From assembly GCA_035937795.1 (NCBI GenBank), contig DASZHO010000004.1, forward strand, positions 1 through 43,315: a stretch of 43,315 nucleotides of DNA. The letters are read 5' to 3'. Origin of the DNA: JAMQPK01 sp035937795 (GTDB lineage Bacteria; Acidobacteriota; Vicinamibacteria; Vicinamibacterales; JAMQPK01). Below the pieces are notes generated by a model that was not told the origin of the DNA, ran no database searches, and worked only from the letters and a program-made list of their open reading frames with translations. The position numbers and the translations under genes were made by a program. This document shows, piece by piece, positions 15,423 to 23,295 of the stretch; within the stretch, counting starts at the first letter, position 1, and each line of letters opens with the position of its first letter.

Positions 15423-16555
15423 TGACGCTCGGTCAGGCGTCCCGTCGCGGCCGTTTGAAGATCTTTCTCGGATATGCCGCTGGTGTCGGCAAGACCTATC
15501 AGATGCTGAGCGAGGCGCACGAGCTCAGGAGCCAGGGCGTCGACGTCGTGATCGGCTACTTCGAGCCCCACGCGCGCCGCGACACGATCGCGCTGACGGA
15601 TGGGCTGGAGACGGTGCCGAGAAGAATCATCGAATATAAGGAATCACCCCTCGAGGAAATGGACACAGACGCGATTCTGCGGCGCCGGCCGCAGGCTGTC
15701 CTGGTCGACGAATTTCCTCATACGAATGTGCCGGGATCGGCGCGCCCGAAGCGCTGGGAGGATGTCGAGGTGCTCCTCGACGCGGGCATCGATGTGCTGA
15801 CGACCATGAACGTGCAGCATCTGGAGAGCCTGAACGATCAGATCTGGCAAAGCACAGGTGTGCGCGTGCGCGAAACGATCCCGGATTGGGTGCTGAGGCA
15901 GGCTGACGAGATCGTCATGGTCGATCTCACGCCGCGCGCCCTGCTCAACCGGCTGGAGCGTGGTGTTGTGTACGCGCCTGAACGGGCCCAAGCCGCCTTG
16001 CAGAATTTCTTCAGAGAATCGACGCTGGTGGCGCTCCGGGAGCTCGCCATGCGCCAGACCGCCCATGCGGTGGAAAGCCGCCAGCCGCCGGAAGAGCCGG
16101 GTGGGCCGATCGAAGCCGCGGCGGCCGCTCATGGCCGGGAGCGCCTTGTGCTGTTGATCGAGCCGAATCCCGCCAGTGCTGCACTCATCCGCCGTGGGCG
16201 CCGCGTATCCGATTATCTGCAGGCGGAGTGCTTCGCGGTCTCCGTCTCGCGGGCAGGAGACCTCAGCGATCTTTCCCCCGACCAGCGCGAGACGATCGAG
16301 CGGCAGCTCAATTTCGCGCGCGGCCTGCACATCGAAACTCGGATTCTTCAAGGCGATGACGCCGCACAGACGCTCGTAAATTTTGCGCGAGTTGTCGGCG
16401 CGACGCAGATCTTCGTCATGCGTCAGAAGGGCAGCCGCGTCCCCTCGCTGTTGCGGCGAGGTCTCGTGCAGCGCATCGTCAGTCTTGCCGGCGATATGCA
16501 GGTCACGATCGTGGCAGACCGATCCCGGCGGCACGACAAGCCGCAAGCGCCATGA
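15422..16555 (+). CDS. Standalone KdpD N-terminal (KdpD + USP) protein, canonical motifs
   Basis: This 377-residue paralogue of the preceding gene has an intact Walker A GYAAGVGKT (17-25) and Walker B VLVDEFPHTNVPGS (93-106). The conserved TTMNVQHLESLND and VRETIPDWVLRQADEIVMVD segments and a C-terminal USP-like domain (about 235-360) follow. No transmembrane helices or kinase core are present. In E. coli the equivalent region of KdpD has been reported to act as an atypical serine kinase on KdpB, and the USP region binds c-di-AMP in some firmicutes. Either role is possible here. It ends 9 bp from the convergent response-regulator gene. Confidence 0.88.
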   Translation: MTLGQASRRGRLKIFLGYAAGVGKTYQMLSEAHELRSQGVDVVIGYFEPHARRDTIALTDGLETVPRRIIEYKESPLEEMDTDAILRRRPQAVLVDEFPHTNVPGSARPKRWEDVEVLLDAGIDVLTTMNVQHLESLNDQIWQSTGVRVRETIPDWVLRQADEIVMVDLTPRALLNRLERGVVYAPERAQAALQNFFRESTLVALRELAMRQTAHAVESRQPPEEPGGPIEAAAAAHGRERLVLLIEPNPASAALIRRGRRVSDYLQAECFAVSVSRAGDLSDLSPDQRETIERQLNFARGLHIETRILQGDDAAQTLVNFARVVGATQIFVMRQKGSRVPSLLRRGLVQRIVSLAGDMQVTIVADRSRRHDKPQAP

Positions 16556-16564
16556 CGCTAGTTG

Positions 16565-16939
16565 TCAGGACTTGGTTTTGGCGGCGCTGCAATCCCGGGC
16601 GCGTTCCAGAGCCGCTATCAATTGCTCCCGGTTGAACGGTTTGGAAAGAGCCGGTATGGCGCTTTCAGGCCCGGCTTCCAGCTCGCCCTGGCCGTGCCCC
16701 GTCATCATCACCAGCGCGGTGTCCGGAAACTGTCGACGGAGCTGCGTTGCCAGCCACGGTCCGTTGCGGTCCGGCATGCTGACGTCACAGAGGACGAGGG
16801 CGGAGGGACACGCGGCCATCTGATCGAGCGCCTCGCCCGCGCAGCCGGCCTCGGTTACCGTATACCCGGCAGTCCGTGCCAGCCGCGCCACGAGCGTTCG
16901 GACCACCGGTTCATCGTCGACGACCAGCAGAGATTTCAT
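16565..16939 (-). CDS. Single-domain response regulator (CheY-like)
   Basis: This is a 124-residue receiver domain with no output domain. The acidic pocket is DDE (8-10), phospho-acceptor D52 (LCDVSMPDRNG), Thr in MMTGHG and Lys in LSKPF. I chose ATG 16939 because GAGGTAAC lies 6 bp upstream. The open frame extends to 16996 but the extra residues overlap the previous gene. It is the last gene of the minus-strand signalling operon, and can act as a phosphate shuttle or sink for the hybrid kinase HPt domain upstream. Confidence 0.92.
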   Translation of the reverse strand: MKSLLVVDDEPVVRTLVARLARTAGYTVTEAGCAGEALDQMAACPSALVLCDVSMPDRNGPWLATQLRRQFPDTALVMMTGHGQGELEAGPESAIPALSKPFNREQLIAALERARDCSAAKTKS

Positions 16940-16956
16940 GTTGTTACCTCGTCCTA

Positions 16957-17556
16957 TCACACATCGCTCATGCCGCGCATCGCGTTGGGCAGGCACTTCG
17001 GACAGATTCCGTGGCTGAAGGTCGCGTCTGAATGCTCACCCACATATTCTTCGACCTGATGCCAGTAGTTGGAGTCGTCTCGAATCGCCTTGCAATACGC
17101 GCAGATCGGGAGCAGTCCCGTGAGCTTGCGGACATTCGCAAGAGCGGTCTGGAGCTCGCGGACTTGATCGGCAAGCCGCTGCTGCAAGTCGACGATGCGC
17201 GCGCCGGCCTGCAGGCGGACGCGAAGCTCGTCGGCGTCGAATGGCTTGACGAGGTATTCGTCGGCGCCTGCCTCCAGGCCGGCGACGACGTCCGTTCGAG
17301 CGCCCTTGGACGTCAGCAGGATGATGTAGATCGCCGAGTTGCCCCGCAGCTTGCGGATGCTGCGGCAGACTTCGGGGCCGTCCGCACCAGGCAGCATCCA
17401 GTCGAGCAGCACGAGCTGCGGCATCGCCTCCACCTCGAAGTGCTTCAGCGCGGCATGCCCGTCGCTTGCCTCGACCACGTCATAGCCCCACGAACCGATC
17501 AGCCCGGTGAGGAGCCGAGCGGTTGCGCGGTCGTCCTCCGCAATCAGGACGCGCAC
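16957..17556 (-). CDS. Response regulator: receiver, coiled coil and Cys4 tail
   Basis: This 199-residue protein starts with a receiver (1-120; D8, D9, phospho-acceptor D52, K104 in VKPF). A coiled coil follows (about 121-146, LQQRLADQVRELQTALANV). The C-terminal segment is LPICAYCKAIRDD, NYWHQVEEYV and ATFSHGICPKC, with cysteines C152, C155, C185 and C188 placed to bind one metal. This Cys tail recurs after coiled coils in many bacterial PAS, GGDEF and receiver proteins. Its role is unknown to me. There is no DNA-binding or enzymatic output. The start overlaps the hybrid kinase gene by 13 bp, so the two are coupled, suggesting it is a direct phosphorelay partner. Confidence 0.9.
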   Translation of the reverse strand: MRVLIAEDDRATARLLTGLIGSWGYDVVEASDGHAALKHFEVEAMPQLVLLDWMLPGADGPEVCRSIRKLRGNSAIYIILLTSKGARTDVVAGLEAGADEYLVKPFDADELRVRLQAGARIVDLQQRLADQVRELQTALANVRKLTGLLPICAYCKAIRDDSNYWHQVEEYVGEHSDATFSHGICPKCLPNAMRGMSDV

Positions 17557-20333
17557 TGGAGTGCCTCACCCGTCGCCGCCAACGACGCCAGAAGCCTTGT
17601 GATCTCGATTTCGAGCTCGGAAAAGATCTGGCCGCACGCCACGAGGTCTCCCTCGCGAGCGCGCGCCTCGAGCCGTTGCGCAATCGTCATGGCCTGATGG
17701 GCGTCGAAGTTGCCGACGGTGCCTCTGAGGGTGTGGGACGCTCGATAGACAGCCGCCTTGTCGCCATTGGCGAGTCCCTTGCGGATCGCGTCGACAAGCT
17801 TCGGGCAATCCTCCAGGAACAGGCCGATCACCTCTTCGAGTACTTTGTGGCTGCCGCCGACGCGCGCCAGCAGATCGCTCGTCGCGACCATCGGCTCGAC
17901 TGTCGCCGGGGCAGGGGACGCCTGGTGGAGCACCACCCGCTCGATTTCGCCGAACATCACCGCGGGCGCGATCGGTTTCGGCACATATCCGTCGGCGCCT
18001 ATCGCGAGGCAGCGCTCGCGGTCGCCCTTCAGCGCGTGTGCCGTCAGCGCGATGATCGGAAGGCGCTGGCCGCCGCTCGCGCGCTCGCGCGCGCGAATCG
18101 CCTCGATCGCTTCGGCACCGCCCATCTCCGGCATCTGCATGTCCATCAGGACGAGATCGAACACCGCGCCCTCGAGAGCCTCCAGCGCTCGCCGCCCATT
18201 TTCGGCGACGGTCACCGAGTGCCCGGCGTTTTCGAGCAGTCCCATCGCGACTCGCTGATTGACCACGTTGTCTTCGGCCACGAGGATGGTCAACGGCGCG
18301 TGGCCGAGTTTCCGCGTTTTGACTGCAGACTCGCGGGTTCCCGCGGACGCCACGGCAGGCTCGAGCGCCGCTGCGGCCGGCCCGCCAAGGGCCACCATGA
18401 TCGCCTGGCGCAGGGCAGCCTGCCTGACCGGCTTGACGAGGTACGAGGAAATCCCCAGTGCGCGGCATCGGGCCGAATCGTGAGACTCGCCCGAGGAGGT
18501 GAGCATCATGACGGTCGGCGCCGCCCGGTGGGCGGCGCCCTTCACCAGCTCTGCCACGGTAAATCCGTCCATGCCGGGCATGTTGGCGTCGAGCAGAACG
18601 AGACGGAACGGCGCGCCACGGGCTTCCGCCTCACGAAGGACCGTGAGCGCCTGCGGGCCGTTATCCACCAGCGTGGGGCGCATGTGCCATTTCTCGAGCG
18701 TTTTTTCGAAGATCCGGCGGTTGGTCGCGTTGTCGTCGACGACCAGCACCGGCAAGCCCCGCAATTCGACAGGCGACTGTTCGATGTCGCCACGATCGGC
18801 CTGAACGCGAACTTGCAGGGTGAAGTGGAACGTGCTGCCGTCGCCCGGCGTGCTCTCGACCCAGATGCGTCCGCCCATCATCTCGACGAGATTCGAGGAA
18901 ATCGTGAGGCCGAGACCCGTACCGCCGTACTTCCGCGTGATCGAACCATCGGCCTGGCTGAAGGCTTCGAAGATGAGGGATTGCTTTTCGACCGGAATGC
19001 CGACGCCCGTGTCGGTGACGGCGATCTGCAGCACCCCTTCGCCTGTTTCGGTCGGCGCCATCGACACGTGGACAACCACCTCGCCCTCTTCCGTGAACTT
19101 GATCGCGTTGCCGACGAGATTGACCAGCACCTGGCGCAGTCGGCCCGCATCGGCGATCAGATTATCCGGGACATCGGGCTCGACATCGCAGATGAGCTCG
19201 AGCTCCTTGTCATGGGCACGGAGCGAGAGGGTTCTCATGGTGTCGTCGAGCGTGTCCCGCAGGGTGAAGGCTCCCGGGTCGAGCGTGAGGCGGCCCGCCT
19301 CGATCTTCGAGAAATCGAGGATGTCGTTGATCAGCTGCAACAGCGCGTCCGACGAGCTCTTCACCATGCCAAGATATTCGCGCTGCTGTGGAGAGAGCTC
19401 CGTATCGAGCGTGAGCTCGGTCATGCCGATGATTCCGTTCATCGGCGTCCGGATCTCGTGGCTCATGTTCGCGAGGAATTCGCTCTTCGCGCGGCTCCCT
19501 TCTTCGGCCTTCTCTTTGGCGGTGAGAAGCTGGCCGTTGCTCGTCGTCAGTTCGCGGGTGCGCTCCGCGACGACTTCTTCGAGGTGCGCCTGATGGCTCT
19601 GAAGCTTCTCGTCGCGCGCCTGGATCTGGTCGAGCATCTCGTTGAACCCCGTGACAAGCGTTCCCAGCTCGTCCGCGCTGTCGCTGAGCGCTCGAATTGA
19701 GTAGTTCTTCTCGGAAGAGACGACGCGGGCGACTTCAGCCAGCCGGAGGATGGGCATCGAGATCATCCTCTGGAGCTTTGACGCGATGTAGAACGCGATC
19801 AGCGTCGCGACAAGGAGTACGAGAACGATGATTTCGGCAAGCCGTGCGATCCGGGCGTGCAGGACATCACGATCCGCTTCGAGATAGATGGTTCCAACCA
19901 CTTCGTGGTTGAGCAGGATCGGCCGGATGACGGCCATGCGCTGCCACGACGTGCGGGTGTTTCCTCCGGAGAGGACCGGCGCACGTTCGGTGCCCGTCGC
20001 CGGATTGCGCAGATAGGCGGCAAACTCGAGCCCATTCGCGCGGTAAATGTAGGCGCGCGTGATGTCCGCCGTCGCCTTCAGGGTGGCCAGCGTTTCGTTC
20101 CCCGAATGAGGATCGTTGAATGAGAGTGCCGCGGTGGTCGCCGCGCCGATCATGTCGGCCTGCGCCTGGAGGAGGCCAACCCTCTGTCGCTGGAACATCG
20201 CGTAGTCGTTGAGCATGAACCCGGCGCTGGCGAGCAGCAGCGCCACCGTCATCGTGAACATGATGATGTGGATCAGCTTCCACTTGATCGAGAGATTCTT
20301 GACGCGCGTTGACAGATTCATCAGAGGCCTCAT
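17544..20333 (-). CDS. Hybrid sensor kinase: CHASE8-like, HAMP, HisKA, HATPase, two REC, HPt
   Basis: This is a 929-residue BarA-type phosphorelay kinase. Membrane helices lie at about 20-42 and 162-184. Between them is a periplasmic domain of about 120 residues (AQADMIGAATTAALSFNDP, ETLATLKA, ITRAYIYRANGLEFAAY) that resembles CHASE8 of YfiN-type cyclases. HAMP is about 185-240. HisKA carries H292 (NMSHEIRTPMNG). The ATPase (about 395-508) has N, G1 and G2 boxes. Receivers carry D582 and D731. HPt carries H867 (RASHTLRGTVGNF). All phospho-sites are intact. ATG 20333 is 4 bp after the YfiR-like stop, with ATG 20321 an alternative. Adjacent YfiR probably acts on the periplasmic domain. Confidence 0.93.
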   Translation of the reverse strand: MRPLMNLSTRVKNLSIKWKLIHIIMFTMTVALLLASAGFMLNDYAMFQRQRVGLLQAQADMIGAATTAALSFNDPHSGNETLATLKATADITRAYIYRANGLEFAAYLRNPATGTERAPVLSGGNTRTSWQRMAVIRPILLNHEVVGTIYLEADRDVLHARIARLAEIIVLVLLVATLIAFYIASKLQRMISMPILRLAEVARVVSSEKNYSIRALSDSADELGTLVTGFNEMLDQIQARDEKLQSHQAHLEEVVAERTRELTTSNGQLLTAKEKAEEGSRAKSEFLANMSHEIRTPMNGIIGMTELTLDTELSPQQREYLGMVKSSSDALLQLINDILDFSKIEAGRLTLDPGAFTLRDTLDDTMRTLSLRAHDKELELICDVEPDVPDNLIADAGRLRQVLVNLVGNAIKFTEEGEVVVHVSMAPTETGEGVLQIAVTDTGVGIPVEKQSLIFEAFSQADGSITRKYGGTGLGLTISSNLVEMMGGRIWVESTPGDGSTFHFTLQVRVQADRGDIEQSPVELRGLPVLVVDDNATNRRIFEKTLEKWHMRPTLVDNGPQALTVLREAEARGAPFRLVLLDANMPGMDGFTVAELVKGAAHRAAPTVMMLTSSGESHDSARCRALGISSYLVKPVRQAALRQAIMVALGGPAAAALEPAVASAGTRESAVKTRKLGHAPLTILVAEDNVVNQRVAMGLLENAGHSVTVAENGRRALEALEGAVFDLVLMDMQMPEMGGAEAIEAIRARERASGGQRLPIIALTAHALKGDRERCLAIGADGYVPKPIAPAVMFGEIERVVLHQASPAPATVEPMVATSDLLARVGGSHKVLEEVIGLFLEDCPKLVDAIRKGLANGDKAAVYRASHTLRGTVGNFDAHQAMTIAQRLEARAREGDLVACGQIFSELEIEITRLLASLAATGEALQCAS

Positions 20334-20337
20334 GGCG

Positions 20338-20916
20338 TCACGGTTGCGTGGGCGACTTCGCGAGCGTCATCAGCTTCGAACTGAGCAGGAGCCGCGCGCG
20401 ATGGGCAGCGGGCAAGTTGATGGCGAACCGCATCTGGTCGTTCTCGAAGATGAGCTGCGCCACGCCCCCGGCGATGGCGAACCGGTCCATCGCGCTGACC
20501 GTGAAGACCGGGCTGTTCTTCAGGGTCTCGAGTATCCGATCGGTCAGTTTCGCGTCGAGGTCGCCGACGTACAGGACGTGGCAGGACCTGATTGGGCCGT
20601 CCGGTTTCATGATTCGGACCGTCAGTTCGTGGCCGTTGATCGGTTTGCTCCGATTGATCTCGCGACGCAAAAAGTAGGCGATGGTGTCGTCGCCGAGCAC
20701 GCCGATCACGAACGGGCTCGTATCGCTGAGAAACGCGTCGGGCGGCCATTCCACGAACTTCGCAAAATTGACCAGGAAGGCCGCCCTGACTTCGTTGATC
20801 GCGGCGCTCTGCGCCTTGACCGGCCGCACCAGAGACCCCGCGCCGACCGCCAGGGCCAGGAGGCACACCACGAGGCCGCGGATGCCCCCGCGCGAATGTT
20901 GTCCTGGTCGAATCAA
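20338..20916 (-). CDS. YfiR/DUF4154-family periplasmic protein
   Basis: This protein of about 192 residues has a signal peptide (GLVVCLLALAVGAGSLVRPVKAQ) and a YfiR-like body: NEVRAAFLVNFAKFVEWPP, PFVIGVLGDD, SCHVLYVGD, SPVFTVSAMDRFAIAGG and LIFENDQMRFAINLPAA. YfiR of Pseudomonas aeruginosa is a periplasmic repressor of the cyclase YfiN. The mature part here has only one Cys, so the disulfides that stabilise Pseudomonas YfiR are not conserved. I start it at TTG 20916, whose bases overlap the gspE-like stop (TTGA). The longer open frame to 21687 is antisense-like shadow. It lies directly before the kinase with the CHASE8-like domain. Confidence 0.86.
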   Translation of the reverse strand: MIRPGQHSRGGIRGLVVCLLALAVGAGSLVRPVKAQSAAINEVRAAFLVNFAKFVEWPPDAFLSDTSPFVIGVLGDDTIAYFLRREINRSKPINGHELTVRIMKPDGPIRSCHVLYVGDLDAKLTDRILETLKNSPVFTVSAMDRFAIAGGVAQLIFENDQMRFAINLPAAHRARLLLSSKLMTLAKSPTQP

Positions 20917-23024
20917 GCAGCGACCCGCTGCAACCGTCGAAACGTCGCCCGGACTCGCGAGAGGAGCACAGGCGCTTCGAACGGTTTGATCACGTAGTCG
21001 TCGGCGCCCAGTTCGAGCACCCGGAGCTCGATACCGGGTCCGTCCTCCGAGGTCAGCACCATCACGGGCAAGGTCGCAAGCGTGAGGTCGCTCCGGATTT
21101 TCTCGATCGCCTGATAGCCGTCCATTTCGGGCATCATCAAATCGATGATGACCAGGTCCGGGTGCTCGCGATGCGCGATCTCGACGGCCTGCTGGCCGTT
21201 TTCTCCCTCGAGCACCTCGTAGCCTTCGCGCTCGAGCAGAAGCTTCACGAGCATCCGCGTGATCCGGTCGTCGTCGACGATCAGAATCCGGCGGCCGTCC
21301 GAGTCTCGCGCGCGGCGGATCGGCTCGGCCGCCAGGACGCGATTGATCTCGTCGATCGAGGTGATGCCCTCGACAACCAGCGCCAGCCCCTGCTCGCGCA
21401 TCGAGCGGCATCCAGCGGCGTGCATCGAGGCGCGAAGCTCCACGGCCGTTGCGCCGCGGCTGATCGCCTCGCGCACCTGATCGTCGGGCGTCAGCACTTC
21501 CGCAACGGGCACCCTTTCGACGTAACCCGTATTCCGGCAGTGATCGCAGCCGTGGCCGGCCGAGGCTGCGACCGATGCGATCCCGTGCTCGCGCCCGAGC
21601 CGCTCGGCCTCGACCTGATCGTGGACCTTGCGGCATGCGGGGCACAGCTTGCGAACAAGCCGCTGCGCCACGATTGCAGTGAGGCATTCGGCGATCTTGA
21701 ACGGCTCGAGACCGAGGCTCAGGAGACGCGTAATGGCCGAGGCGGCATCGGAGGTGTGCAGCGAGCTCAACACCAGGTGGCCCGTGTAGGCGGCCTGCCC
21801 GACGATCTGTGCGACTTCGTTATCGCGGATTTCGCCGACCATGATCACGTTGGGATCCTGGCGAAGAACCGAACGGAGCACGGCGGCGAAACTGTTGCCG
21901 GCCCGGCTGTTGACCGCAATCTGGTTCACACCGTCGATCTGGCGCTCGACGGGATCCTCGACGGTCACGATGTTGGTGCTGCCATTGCGAAGATGATGAA
22001 GGCCGCTGTAAAGAACCGTTGTTTTTCCCGAACCGGTGGGGCCCGTCACCAGCACCAGGCCATCCGGACGGGCGAGCGCGCGCTTGAGACGACCGAGATT
22101 GTCCGCGTCATACCCGAGCGAATCGAGACCCTTTGGCTCCGAGCGGCTGTCGATGACGCGCATGACCACCTTCTCGCCGTTAGTCGTTGGAAGGGTTGAC
22201 AACCGCACGTCGACCGAGCGGCCGTCGACCGTGAGGCGGAAGGCCCCATCCTGCGGACGATGCTGGACGGTGATGTCGATCCGGGCCATCACCTTGTATC
22301 GGTTGCGGATGGTCATCGACGCTTCGATCGGCAGCGTAAAGGCCGTCTCGAGAATCCCGCCGAGCCGGTAGCGCACGACCAGGCCGTCCCTTGTGGGTTC
22401 GATGTGCACATCGCTGGCCTTGGCCTCGACCGCCCGCGCGATGATGTGGTTGCAAAGGTCGATGATTGGGGAGCTCGTGCGCGCGGTGGCGTCTCCGCAG
22501 TCGACCATTTCGATCGACGCTTGCGACCGGACCCGCGCGAGCAGGAGATCGATGTCGCCGAGTTTCTGGTAGTACTTGTCGAGCGCCGTGACCAGATCGG
22601 AACGCCGGGCAACGACCGCTTTCGGGTTTCTGCCGGAGGCGAACGCGACATCGCGCTGCGCCTCATCGTCGAACGGCTGGCTGATGGCGTAAGTCAGCAA
22701 GCGGTTGTCTTCGGTCAGCGGCAGCAGGATATGGCGTCTCGCGACACGCTCGGGCACGAGGCGCAGTGCAAGGCTGCTGGGCGTGAGCTCTGAAAGCTCT
22801 ACCAGGCGCAGGCCGGTGAACAGCGCCAGCGCGGCATAGCTGTCGCGCTCGGTCACGAATCCGAGGTCGACGACCGCGTCGACCAGTTGAAGGTGCCGCC
22901 GTTCGCCGTGGTCGACGGCGATCTCGAGGTTGTGGCGGTTGACCAGCGATTGCGACAGAAGAAGGTCGCCAAAACGCGCGAGGCTTGCGTCATGGTAAGT
23001 CGTGTGTTCGGGTTGTCGGGTCAT
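20913..23024 (-). CDS. GspE/PilB-type secretion ATPase fused to a C-terminal receiver domain
   Basis: Residue numbers count from an upstream TTG at 23078; ATG 23024 (residue 19) is my preferred start because the first domain begins at residue 35. In order: an N-terminal MshEN/GspE-N domain (about 35-175), the ATPase (200-475) with Walker A GPTGSGKT (346-353), Asp box VTVEDPVE (371-378), Walker B VIMVGEIRD (E416) and His box, a Cys4 metal loop (C479, C482, C511, C514), and a receiver (596-715) with D646 and K698. Such ATPases power type II secretion or type IV pili. No pilin, platform or secretin genes are nearby. Phosphorylation by the downstream hybrid kinase is plausible. Confidence 0.92.
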   Translation of the reverse strand: MTRQPEHTTYHDASLARFGDLLLSQSLVNRHNLEIAVDHGERRHLQLVDAVVDLGFVTERDSYAALALFTGLRLVELSELTPSSLALRLVPERVARRHILLPLTEDNRLLTYAISQPFDDEAQRDVAFASGRNPKAVVARRSDLVTALDKYYQKLGDIDLLLARVRSQASIEMVDCGDATARTSSPIIDLCNHIIARAVEAKASDVHIEPTRDGLVVRYRLGGILETAFTLPIEASMTIRNRYKVMARIDITVQHRPQDGAFRLTVDGRSVDVRLSTLPTTNGEKVVMRVIDSRSEPKGLDSLGYDADNLGRLKRALARPDGLVLVTGPTGSGKTTVLYSGLHHLRNGSTNIVTVEDPVERQIDGVNQIAVNSRAGNSFAAVLRSVLRQDPNVIMVGEIRDNEVAQIVGQAAYTGHLVLSSLHTSDAASAITRLLSLGLEPFKIAECLTAIVAQRLVRKLCPACRKVHDQVEAERLGREHGIASVAASAGHGCDHCRNTGYVERVPVAEVLTPDDQVREAISRGATAVELRASMHAAGCRSMREQGLALVVEGITSIDEINRVLAAEPIRRARDSDGRRILIVDDDRITRMLVKLLLEREGYEVLEGENGQQAVEIAHREHPDLVIIDLMMPEMDGYQAIEKIRSDLTLATLPVMVLTSEDGPGIELRVLELGADDYVIKPFEAPVLLSRVRATFRRLQRVAA

Positions 23025-23114
23025 GCCCGAGCGTAACGCAATGTCCCTGCCAGCGATTCCAAGGGGCTGATCGTTCAAAGTGCTGGCAATTTCCGGCGGA
23101 TCCCATCTGCAGAT

Positions 23115-23172
23115 GCGTGCGCACTGTGCGCCGCCGAGCGCAGGCGCACGCCGTGACGGCGAGCGTGCGCAC
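23115..23172. promoter_or_regulatory. Two copies of a 10-bp palindrome-containing site between divergent signalling operons
   Basis: GCGTGCGCAC occurs at 23115-23124 and 23163-23172, with the 8-bp palindrome GTGCGCAC in each, 48 bp apart. They lie in the intergenic region between the GspE-receiver operon and the divergent NtrC-type activator. Paired dyads are typical of enhancer sites for sigma54 activators. No clear GG-N10-GC sigma54 promoter was found on either side. Confidence 0.35.
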
Positions 23173-23295
23173 GGGTGACGGGCGTGTTGGAGAATGCCGC
23201 CATGTCAAAGCGTGCAGGCGTGACGACTTGTGGAACTCGAACGCAAATGTGTCAAATGAAACAGTCGATCACGCGCGGAGGAGTTAGTTTGGATC

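Noticed and set aside
16957..17556. KdpE candidate for the kdp locus
   Set aside because: It has a receiver but a Cys4 tail, no OmpR-type winged helix, and is coupled to the opposite-strand phosphorelay operon.
17523..19700. A 725-codon plus-strand open frame opposite the hybrid kinase
   Set aside because: Antisense shadow. The kinase on the other strand has every expected motif.
20917..21687. N-terminal extension of the YfiR-like frame
   Set aside because: The upstream 250 codons are an out-of-frame reading of the GspE-receiver gene. A signal peptide begins only near 20916.
23079..23295. Sigma54 promoter in the divergent region
   Set aside because: No GG-N10-GC pair with suitable spacing and context could be found on either strand.
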